This document shows positions 33,185-42,862 of a stretch of DNA of 64,000 bases, piece after piece. This stretch comes from Gnetum montanum (lineage: Eukaryota > Streptophyta > Gnetopsida > Gnetales > Gnetaceae). A program made the position numbers and the translations under genes. Location of the stretch: the NCBI GenBank assembly GCA_015680685.1, contig MNCI01025010.1, positions 154,106-218,105 on the forward strand, read 5' to 3'. The notes under the pieces were generated by a model. That model worked only from the letters and a program-made list of their open reading frames with translations, was not told the DNA's origin and did no database searches. How positions within the stretch are numbered: the first letter of the stretch is position 1; each line of letters opens with the position of its first letter.

Positions 33185-34823
33185 CCATGACATAGACTAC
33201 TACTTGACATTGAAAGATGACATTTAGCACATGATTGATTAAGGAAAATTAGTCATTGATGAAAGCAAGCTTGTATGACTAGAAAACCAATCCATGAAGG
33301 TCTACAAGGACCCCCTCAATGCTAGTGGTGTAGGTTACATCATCAATGTTATTAGCATTAAGGACAACACAGAAATGGCACATGAAGCATTTGTGATTTT
33401 TGTACCCTCTGGTGGCATTGGGACCTCAACTTTGATAAGACTATAGTTCCCTTTCATCATCAAAGCACCACCTTGAGTGCCTATAATACCCTTTGTGGTT
33501 AGGGTCCCATAGCACATTGTGGTAATGGCAACCTAGACACCATTTCTCATTAGGATGCCAAGACATGCGGACCCTCCACCTACCCAAGGTCTGATGGTGG
33601 GAACTACGTTACAATCTTCCTGCTCAAAATCATACCATAACAGACATGATGAGCATCTTGCTGACAAAATGATTAGGAAGTGCATGGAGCTAGGTCCCCC
33701 TAAGCCAACCCCCTTGTGAACCATCCCCATGGCCTCATTGTCTTAAGCTACCAACACAAATGCAAATAGCCGACAAACAAGCATTGAGGCTTGAAAGCCC
33801 ATTGCACAACTAAAAGTTAAATCTCTTCCTTGGGAGATTCATCTCTTAGGATGCATGGATGAGGTAAAGACCACCAAAACAACAAATGGTGGAAAATATT
33901 TCTTGGACATGCTAGCACAAGTTAAATAGGCTCTAAAACAAAAACATACAACTTTGAGCCTATAAGACTTGATTATTACTTCTTCTGCTCACTATGAGGC
34001 ATTGGTTTAAATGCTAACATCTATTCCTATTAAGGAAGATATTCCATTAGACGAAGAAGCCATTCATGCTATAATGTTTCCACCAATAACCCAAGAGTTA
34101 AGGTCAACTCCCTTGACATTTTGTGATCAGGTAGTTAAAGTTAATCTTGAGAAGGGTTAGGTGACCAGTGCACCCTTGTTTAAAACAATTCACATAGGTC
34201 AATATAAAATTTGTAGGATGCATGTCAATGATGGGCTGGCAACCAATGTTGTCTCATTCCCTATTGTTAACAAGCTTGGCCTAATTGATTAGATCTAGCT
34301 AACAAAAAATACACGTTTGAAATCCTTTAATGGAACATGTGTTGTTGTAAAAGGAATAGTCACAATAACTTTTGTTGTAGGGGAGCAATTCCTCACTAGT
34401 GCTGAATTCATTGTGATTGAAGAAATGTTAGGATTCAACCTAGTCTTAGGGAGGTCTTGGCTAGCCCAGCTATAGGTAGTTTTTTCATCAATTCACCAAA
34501 AGATCCACTTGCCCTATGCAGGTGGAGAGGTGATGATCTATGATGACAATGTAGCCCCACTGACCATCAACAATGTGGATCCAGAACAAGGGTCAAAGGT
34601 AGAGTTCTTTGAAGATGCACCACTTGTTTGAAATGAAAGTCAAAGTAGTTCTACTAATTTTAAATAAACAATCAAGGTGAGAAACCTCCTTGAGAAAGCT
34701 CTCTAGGTAGAATTTCCCTTCTCTGCAATAGACAAAGGTCTAGGAGATTACCATCTTATGCCTCCTAGGCCCTACATGCCTCCTAACTTGCATCGGGTCA
34801 AAAAACACTTACATGACTAAGGC
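33185..34823 (+). pseudogene. E2 gag C-terminus, linker and protease
   Basis: The start matches A from 2872: DI-x-HMID, then ENQSMKVYKDPLNASG (A: QNQSMGVYKDPLNTND). The linker keeps HLADKMIRKCMELG near 33650. Protease: CRMHVNDGLATNVV (34215-34257), where A has VDDGATTIV, so the catalytic Asp of D-x-G is retained as N-D-G. GFNLVLGRSWLAQL follows near 34430 and HLPYAGGEVMIYDD near 34510. The frame is mostly continuous with point stops, several being CAG to TAG. It ends at PRPYMPPNLHRVKKHLHD. Confidence 0.75.
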
Positions 34824-34964
34824 ATGCCCTTAGTTCATTTGCATGTTTCACTTGCCCTTTGTTCTTTTCCTGTATAGTTACAATTGCATTATTGTTTACA
34901 TCCTACATTAGCTATGTCATTTATTTAGTTGATGTAGTTTCATTTAGCTTTTTGCAAAAACAAA

Positions 34965-35175
34965 AATGCAACCTGGAAAGGCCTTAAACTACCACATGGC
35001 CCACTAAGGCCTAAAACTGGCAACCAACTTCCTTTTACATGATAGCCCAAAATTATGTTAAACTAGCAACAACTTGGAATGGCCTTAAACTAGATATAGC
35101 TCAAAATGGCCTTAAATTAGTGATAGCCCTTCTGCCATGGCCTTAAACTAGCATGGAGTCCATAAGGGGCCTAAT
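34965..35175 (+). repeat. Minisatellite 1 of E2
   Basis: Six loose units of the GGCCTTAAACTA / CCCACTAAGGCCTAAAACT type follow the protease by about 140 bases, the same place as in A and E1. Confidence 0.75.
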
Positions 35176-35384
35176 TGCATCAATCAAATCATAAGTTAAA
35201 ATTACAGCATCATTACATGAAATACAACAAGATGAGAAGCAAATAGTTGTCAAATTTCCATTGAATTATCAATAATGTATGTAGTTCAAGTTGACATCCG
35301 AAACATAAAATCCTCAAAAATTGCAAAATTTCTAAATAATAGCACTACATTTTGGACATTTTAGCCTACAGTGTGCAGTGGGGG

Positions 35385-38300
35385 CTAAGGTTCTTCCTCT
35401 TACTCTTCATCTGTTGCTCCGCTAGGTCCCACACCATCACCTAGAACCTACATTAGATAAAAATAAAATAATGAATTAGCTAACAAATAAGGTGACATGC
35501 AACATTATAATAAAGCAAATAAAAATTATGCAAACCAGACCAACCTGAGAAGGGCCTGCATCCATGTCCGGGGGCATCCTATCAAGGCTTACTTCCAAGC
35601 ATCAGAGGATTTTGTCATTTGATAATCGTGTCAAGTCCTCCGCACCAAGGTCAATACCCATGAAGGTTTTTCTCTTTTCTATGGCTATCCATGAGGGTGG
35701 CCTTACTAAAAACCTTGCAGAAGTTACCTCTTCAAAAGGTACAACTATCTGTTTCTCCAGGGTCCCACTCACCACTACGTTACTTATGAATAGTTTGTAA
35801 GCCTATGTTGTGTCAATTTCATTGAGAAATATCTCTTGGCATTGGTGCTCCATAGACTCATCTTTGTGCTTTTTATGGTATGCCACACATTCTTGCTTGT
35901 AGTGGTGCTTGTAATTCTTTTGAGTCTGGCCCCATTGGTACACTTTTGTGTTGTAATCCTTTCAATCTTGATTTTTTCTTGCTAATAGGTCCATTAGAAA
36001 CTATTGTTTGAACACCTCATAGGTGGATTTGTTCTTGCCCCGAATAGTTGACCAATACCTAGCATAATTAATATTGGTCATGTGCCAACTATCGTCTAGC
36101 TTGTCACGTGCCACTAGGAAGTCATAGCGAGATTGCAAGTCCTTTAATTTTGCCTCCTGGCTTACCCCCTTTTCTTGAAGCTCCTACACCCATTTCCACA
36201 AGTGCTCATTAACGTTTCTACACTCCCACAATGCTCTTGTAGGGTACAATGCATGTTTTCTTACCTTGTCATACACATGATGAGGCACTTGCTCCACTTC
36301 AGGGGAGGGGAAACTTAGGCATGGTGTCAACCTGGACCACCCTATAGGTCCCACTTAAGCTGCAAACCCATCATTACATAATAAGAAAGATAATGTTAGC
36401 CACAAATTAAACAAAAAATGGGTAAAAAATATATAATGAAATGGGCATACCAATCTCAAGGTCCATTTATTTTATATGATCTATCATATATCCACCATGC
36501 CTTCCATGAAAGCAAACTTTTCTAGAGCCTTCATTCATGGTTACGTATGGAAGGTGGATGTCGATGTTGAATGTTTAACAGAAACACCAACAACTACAAC
36601 ATAACCCACTTAGTGTTTATCAGGTAGCCAATAGCTAACAAGAGACAAACATAAGAAAAAAAATTATGGCTACACAAAGCTCTTATCCAACAAGCCCTCA
36701 AGTGTGAGAGAGGGGGAATCACCCATCTACACACCATTAAAGAAATTCTCAAACTCGTCCCCTTCAATCTATAACTCTTCTTTTTCAAGTTGCCTTAGCA
36801 CTTCAATTGCTTCGCATTCTTCTTCATGGATCATTTGTCCCTTAGGTTGAGGAACATCATCCTCTATAGGCTCTACTACTGCTATATGGATTCTCTTGGC
36901 TAATGTCACACAAGTTAGAGTTAGAATTGTCAATAATAAGTATAATGTAGCATAACACATTATGACAGTATCCAACAATGCATAGTTACTTGCAATTTCT
37001 AAGCACACATAATGAAGCTTAAATTGTAGCTTTTTGCCATCCTCCTCCACTTCATGTGCGGGCTCCCTCATAGGGCATGGCTTCTTAATATTTATTTTTG
37101 ATGATCTCACTATCTCAATAATGAGTTATGCTCCTCTCGCTGTATTTCTAGTATTGGTTGGTGAGGCATCCTTGGCACTATCATGTGTGTGGTAGGATCG
37201 TCCCACATTTCCTCTAGTTGTTACTAAAAATGACTTACTAAATACCTTGGAGGATCTTGCAACCATCTGGTGTGGAACAGGTGGTAGATCGATGGCCTTG
37301 AGAACTGATTGCAGTCTTGCACCATCCATTGCTCATTCTGACAAACCACAAAAAATTTTGCAAATCTTTGTAAGCATGCTATGAAGAATGCAAAATGCAT
37401 GTGTGATCGTGCTTGGAGGTTGTGGCATAGCTTGACAATTTCAATACATAGGCCATTGACAAGGTAATTGGCCCAGTTGTACCATGTCCCCTCCTCTATC
37501 ACATCCCTCATCATCTAAGCTTATTCAACCCTAATAATCTTTCCTTGGGAAAGAAATTTTTGGAATTCACAAGCTTAGAAGATTGGGTAGAGGTGATGGA
37601 CCATGAGTACCTTCACCTCCTTAACTAGTATTCCTTTATGGATCTTGAAAGCTCCCAACCACTCCTCAATATTTCCTCTATTATCTAGGTCCTTTTTCGT
37701 CTTTTCTATAACTAGTAGACCCTCAAAGGGGATGCTAAAGAGGTCTACAAAGAATTCATCTATAATTTCAAAGATCACCCACACATTACAGACATATGTG
37801 CTAAAGTAATCGACACTCTCAGTGAAGGATTCAATTATGGCAATTATTTTAGCCACTGGGATACTTGGGCTAACAACCAAGAAAAGGTTCATGAACCCAA
37901 CCCATTGAAGATTCCTTGCTATCTCCACTGGGGCCTCATAGCACAACCAACGTTGTGAACCCTCAACCTCACCATATTTAAAGATGAAATTGGCTTTAGT
38001 GTGACCTATAGCAACCACCATGATTTCTCTTGAGTTTACCGCAGCTACAATAAGCAATGGGAAAATTAGTGACATAAGAAAAATAAGCTAAAAAGCACAT
38101 AAAAATTAGTGACATACAACTCACATGGCACGAATGGCATGCAGAACAATGGTGATGGGGCTGAAACTTCCTCCATGCTTAGTATGCTAATTGCCCACTT
38201 AGCATCCAACCAGCCATGAGCCTGGCACCTCTCATAAGACTTAGAATATTAGTGAGAGATTTTTGCTAGGTTTGCCTTGATGTGTCCAATCATTGCGCAC

Positions 38301-38930
38301 AAAAATTCTCGAAAGATGAGAATTTCTATAGGGCAGTTTCAGTCAAGTTCAATGCCCCCTCTTCATCATGGAGGCCATCTGCATCAATGGTAAACCTAGC
38401 AATGGATAGAAGAGGTTAGCATCCTAAGTCATAAACTAATAAGTAGTACAAGAAATCATAAAAGGACTCACCCTCCAGTGCAATACAATGTCCCAAGTGG
38501 GTTCTGGAAAAGTGTGTGTAGGCATCATGTAATAAAAAAATTGTTGTTCTTGTTGTAGCACTAAATTTTGGGCATTCCCTAGATCCTAGATAGAAGCCTA
38601 AGGCACTTGCAGTCCTAGCCTGAGCTCCCTGCTCCTTCATCATCAACAGGCTCATTGGATATGAACTTTGGAATATCTCAATTCATCCTAGGCAATAGTG
38701 TTTCCATTATGACATCTGCTACTTTTGTCACCAAGTGTGACCATATCATCACACTGAAGTGGTAGAGAAAAAATTCCATGAATTCTTGTGTGCCCAACCT
38801 AAACCATACTACCTAGTGACCCACACATGTGTTTGGTGTAGGCATGTTTAGCACAGGCTTGCTCATGCAGCATAAGATGCCCACCAACTCAACTACAACC
38901 AAGATAGGTTTCAACAATACACTATGATGC
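35385..38930 (-). pseudogene. Antisense multi-exon gene with FCP1/NIF-like HAD domain and acidic tail (E2 copy)
   Basis: The gene runs opposite to E2. At its 5' end, 38930-38680 encodes LKPILVV-x-EL-x-GILC, then VVWFRLGTQEFMEFFLYHFS and VMIWSHL. This is the layout of FCP1/NIF HAD phosphatases (hhhhDLDxTL, RPGxxEFL, hhhW/YS/T). In motif I both aspartates are gone (E and V). Candidate introns with GT...AG ends: 38396-38471, one ending near 38046, 36900-36989, 36360-36450 and 35448-35544. Between them lie FEIIDEFFVDLFSIP (near 37740), GTWYNWANYLVN (near 37470), an acidic EEECEAIEVLRQLEKEEL stretch (36790-36840) and a charged, coiled-coil-like exon (36359-35545). The last exon is acidic. Stops and shifts make it a pseudogene. 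In cells FCP1-type enzymes dephosphorylate proteins, notably RNA polymerase II tails; activity here is unlikely. The HAD call is by eye. Confidence 0.6.
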
Positions 38931-39109
38931 CACAATAGCAACAAAAGGAGAACATTAGCATTGAATAAAAAAATGTATAGAAATTATACTCAACATACTT
39001 AACTTTCCACCAAGCCCCATAGGAAAGGGATATTGACATACCCATTTAATGTGCCTAGTTCCCAACGGGGAATAACACTAATATCTATGTTGTATCAAGA
39101 AAAAACCCA

Positions 39110-39365
39110 CTAACTATTGCTTATGCTCCCCATAGAGCGTAACTTTCAAAACTACAAAACATTTTCTAGGTGCTAGTTATGCTTCCTACAGAGCATTACA
39201 ATTGAAAAAAATTTTCTAAGTGTTGGCTACACTCTCTACTAAGCGTAGCAACCACAAAAATTTCCAACTGTCAAAAATTTCAAAAAAAAAACTATAGGGT
39301 ATGCTCACTACAGAGCATAACCTATTGACTATGTTGCCTATAAAGTGTGATGCTAGGAAAATAAA
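39110..39365. repeat. Five GTTATGCTC...GAGCATAAC palindromic modules
   Basis: Imperfect palindromes such as TATGCTCACTACAGAGCATA (39300-39319) recur near 39120, 39178, 39225, 39300 and 39335, each about 25 bp and 50-75 bp apart. They resemble in style the U3 palindromes of the LTRs in this window but differ in sequence. They may be the U3 of an LTR or the upstream region of the antisense gene. Confidence 0.6.
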
Positions 39366-39484
39366 ATTCTTCTAAATTTTTGTTACTCTCTTAGAAATGT
39401 ACCCTAGCATAATAGTCATGACCCTCATAGTTGCCCCACCTAGACTGTCATACTCTATTTTCACCTTCAAGCTACCTTGGTTGA

Positions 39485-40315
39485 ACCCTATCCCATGTCA
39501 TGCATGAGACGCCAAAAAAAATGTTGTTCCATGTCATCTGTAAGACATCAAGAAAAACTCCTATCCCATGCTACACATAGGATTCCAAGGAATGCTTGTT
39601 CCACATCACGTGTGAGACATCAAGAAAAATCCCTATCCCATGCCACAGATGAGATGCCATGGAACACTTGTTTTGTGTCACCCGTAGGATGTCCAAAAAA
39701 CCCTTATCCTATGCCACCCTCAGGGTGCCAAATCCTTGTAACAAAAAATGAAAAAATCTAAACAAAGAAATGCACTATGTGCATTCCCTCCTCTGGCCAT
39801 GGCTCAAGGTGGCTATGACGATGGTGGCAATCCTTACCCAAGCTAGGCCACCCTCAAAACCCCAAAACCCCAAAGTAGACAAGAAACAAGAAAAAATGAA
39901 ACCATAAAAGGAGAGTGTAGCACCTTATCTGGCTGACAACATCTCTTTGCAGTCCTCTATGGATGCCTTGGGAAGGCATCTTAGTGTGCATTCTCCTTTA
40001 TCCACATTGGTGAGGCTAGGGTATTGGTGTTCGCTATAGTGCATCATGGTTGATTGTTATGCTCTTACCTTCTTCTTTTCTCTCTGTTACACTCTAGCTT
40101 CCCCTCTATCATTGCTACACTCTCTCTCCCTTCCCCTTAGCTAGGCTATGTTCATTAACTATTTGATTTAACTTTGAAAATGATAGTTTTACTATGGTAA
40201 AACCCCTATTGATACCCTATCAAGTTGAAGAACATGTCACCCTCCTAGGGAACTATCCCATGTTCTTCGCATAACACAAGACTATCTCATGTCCTGTGTG
40301 TAATGCAAGACAAGT
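39485..40315. repeat. Minisatellite of about 72 bp (two 36-bp halves), with outlying units
   Basis: CCTATCCC starts at 39487, 39560 and 39632 and a variant at 39702 (spacings 73, 72, 70). Each unit holds two related halves (CCCATGCCACANATGAGATG and CCATGTCACNTGTGAGACAT). Two further units lie at 40245-40315. The open frame here encodes a repeated HATxxMPxNxC-like peptide and is a by-product. Between 39770 and 40240 I see nothing else. Confidence 0.75.
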
Positions 40316-40612
40316 GTAGCACCTAGAGTTAGAAACTTTTTCCAACTTTTCCAGCATCCCTATACCTAGAAAATTTTTTGCATTTTTTCTGATTATCCAA
40401 TAAACACCCAACTTAGCCACACATCAAAACCTTCCAAACCTTGCTTAAACCCATGTTTCCTACATAAACATGGTCTGCTATAACCTTAAATTGGAAATTT
40501 TATGGCCAATTGAGGCCCCAAAAATACTTTACATACTTTCTTATCTAATCTAACAACTACACAATTAGGCAAATTTTCATAACATTATTTTATGCATTTT
40601 TCCTTATTAAGA
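40316..40612. other. No gene seen; upstream of element G pol
   Basis: AT-rich. One CATGGTCTGCTATAACCTTAAATT near 40467 resembles a single minisatellite 1 unit, which would fit the place of that repeat before RT. Confidence 0.35.
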
Positions 40613-40661
40613 TAGGTGTCGCTTTCCATTTTTCTGGTTGTTTTTCAAGATTTTGATAGGA

Positions 40662-41835
40662 TTGTAGAATGAATGCATACAAGCATCTTCATTTGCCCTT
40701 GGTCTTAACTAGACCTTACGATGATTCTATGAGATGTGTAAACACTAAGTTCCTAGAATTTGAGCCATTTACTTATGACACAAACATAGCATTCCTAGAG
40801 ACATCTCTAGACTAGTTAGACCATCTAGTTAGAGCTCTAGAATTAGAAGCAGGTGATGTAACTGAGGATCCTGACATAGAAGTCCCTATAGTAACATGTA
40901 AAGGTGAGGAAAAAACATTGAAACTTAGTTCCTTGTTAGAGCCTCAAATTAAACAAAGAATCTCTAAAGTTCTCAATGATAATGTTAAGGCATTTGCATG
41001 ATCCTACAATGGCATGCCAAGCTTGGACCCTCACATAATACAACATAACATTATCCATAATCCTTGCATAAAACTAGTTAAATAGAAAGCTTGCAAAGTC
41101 AACCCTGAGGTGGCATTGGCTGTTCACGATGAAATCACTAAGCTTTACAAAGCTAGTTTCATTCAGGTAGTTGACTATGCTAATTGGGTTTCAAACATTG
41201 TAGTCATCCCTAAGAAAAATATAAGTATAAACATTTTCATAGACTTTCAGGACTTAAATAAGATGACCATCAAAAATGATTTTCCATTACCTAGTATTGA
41301 CTAACTCATCAATACTATAGCTAGTCATGCCTTATTGTCCTTTATGGATAGGTTCTCAGGGTACAACTAAATTTGAATCAACCCAGAGCACCAACTCAAC
41401 ACCACCTTCATGGCCCCTTGAGGTACATTTTACTATATAATGATGCCCTTTAGACTAAAGAATGTAGGAGCAACCTACCAACGTGCAATGACATATATCT
41501 TTAGTAATTATCTACTAGACTTGCTTAATGACTACATTGATGATATAATAATTAATTCTAAGCTAGTTCACAACCATGTAGATGACTTAGACCATGTCCT
41601 TAAACGTTACCTTAGACATGACCTTCAACTAAACCCCAAAAAGTATGCCTTTGCCATCAAAATCAATTACATGTTAGGCTTTATAGTATTAGAAGAAAGT
41701 ATACATGTAGACCCCGATAAGGTTAAGGCTATAACCAAATTAGCACCATTGAAAAACCTTAAGGAGCTAAGTAGGTTACAAGTCATATTACAATTCATAC
41801 GTAGGTTTATCACAAAGTTGACTGATAACTTATAG
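40662..41835 (+). pseudogene. G reverse transcriptase, decayed
   Basis: The pre-RT part holds SSLLEPQIKQRISKVLNDN, then GMPSLDPHIIQHNI. The RT palm follows in one frame with several point stops: ALAVHDEITKLYKASFI, NWVSNIVVIPKKN, FIDFQDLNKMTIKNDFPLP, MPFRLKNVGATYQRAM, and the catalytic YIDDIIINSK (41533-41562), intact. The connection part has LGFIVLEESIHVDPDKVKAI. Stops at 40999, 41083, 41302, 41368 and 41419 fit TGG or CAA/CAG changes. It would synthesise cDNA in the particle. The minus-strand RT of element D (62350-63060) is a close relative. Confidence 0.8.
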
Positions 41836-42640
41836 CCAATGCAACATTTTCTCAAAAAGGGGGTCCAATTTGAATGGAAAACTCAATTCTAAGAAGCATT
41901 TGACAACGTAAAAAAGAAGTTGGCTCAACTTCTAATAGCCTATCCTCCAAAGGGAAATAAGCCTTTCTACATTTACCTTGCAACCTCAAACACATCCATT
42001 GCTTCTCTACTTTGCCAAAAGCAAGATGATGGCTTGGAGGTTCTTGTTTACTAAATAAGCCATGCAGTAGTAGCCCACGAGGAAAAATACAACAATGTAG
42101 CGAAGAACTGTCTCACCTTGGTATTTTCACTTAAAAAATGGAGAGACCATCTTTTCTGCAGTCAGATTAACATTATCTACAAAAGCAATGTACTTTGGGA
42201 AATTACCACAAACATGTACAAAATTAGTTGAACTGCATGATGGAAGGTAATAACCATAGAGTTTAACCTGCACTACGTAGCATAAGCATCCACAAAAGGT
42301 CAAGCAAGAGCCACACAACTCATGGCTTCACCCATAGATGATCAAGAATAAATAGATTTAGAATTCCTAGATTTAAAACTTTACTTTGATTTGGTGAAAC
42401 ACTTGCTCAAAAAATTTGCAACTGTAGATGTCCAACAGATTCCCCATAATGAAAATGCCATTGTTGATGCATTAGCTACTTTAGCCTTAAGCATAACACC
42501 CAACATGTTTTCTACATTTCCCACTTTGATAGTGGATTGCAATAAACCTATAACTCAAACAACAAGCATTGCATCCATAGACGTGATAAGCACAACTCAT
42601 GCCAAAGAGTGGTATGACAATATTAGGGCATATCTCCAAT
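41836..42640 (+). pseudogene. G RNase H domain, decayed
   Basis: It starts with FLKKGVQFEWKTQF and PKGNKPFYIYLATSNTSIAS, where the first catalytic Asp (usually hDAS) is replaced. Then HEEKYNNVAKNCLTLVFSLKKW, the E-x-x-h-h region. After frame shifts near 42230 it ends with VDVQQIPHNENAIVDALATLA (42425-42487). N-x-x-h-DALA is the typical end in Tat/Ogre-like elements. It would degrade the RNA strand of the hybrid. Confidence 0.7.
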
Positions 42641-42689
42641 AGAAAAGCCTCTACAAAATCTAACCTCTACCCAAAAATATTCAATACAA

Positions 42690-42862
42690 AAGTGATCACA
42701 GCAATACGTCCTTGTAGGTGATAGGACCTTGTGTCGTAGATCCTATGATAGAATACTGTTAACATGTATTAGCTATAGTGAAGCACAAACAATCATCGAT
42801 CAAGTCCATGAGGGACTATGTGGAGACCACATAGCCTCAAGGATAATCGCAGACAATATAAG
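42690..42862 (+). pseudogene. G integrase N-terminal fragment
   Basis: CISYSEAQTIIDQVHEGLCG then DHIASRIIADNI (about 42757-42855) matches the HHCC zinc-binding start of Ty3 integrases (h-HEGhCG-x-H). The two cysteines and the catalytic core are missing because the element ends here. Confidence 0.65.

Larger units (their letters stand above)
33185..39030 (+). mobile_element. Element E2: Tat/Ogre-like body carrying a long antisense gene
   Basis: It opens inside gag, near the knuckle region, without an LTR. It runs through linker and protease to 34823, minisatellite 1 (34965-35175), then a minus-strand multi-exon gene to about 38930. No RT, RNase H or integrase lies between protease and the antisense gene. 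The right-hand limit is uncertain. Palindromic, U3-like sequence at 39110-39365 could be its LTR. Confidence 0.55.
40613..42862 (+). mobile_element. Element G: Tat/Ogre-like pol (RT, RNase H, integrase start)
   Basis: Plus-strand pol begins after an acceptor-like AGGTGTCGCTT...GATTGTAG (40613-40661) that element A shares. It carries RT, RNase H and the zinc-binding start of integrase, then stops abruptly at about 42862. Gag and protease are not attached. It may be the missing pol type of the A/C/E family, since element D has the same RT next to the same minisatellites. Whether it was once joined to E2 is not decidable here. Confidence 0.65.

Noticed and set aside
39477-39761. Open frame of 94 codons with repeated HAT/PMS-type peptide
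   Set aside because: By-product of the 72-bp minisatellite.
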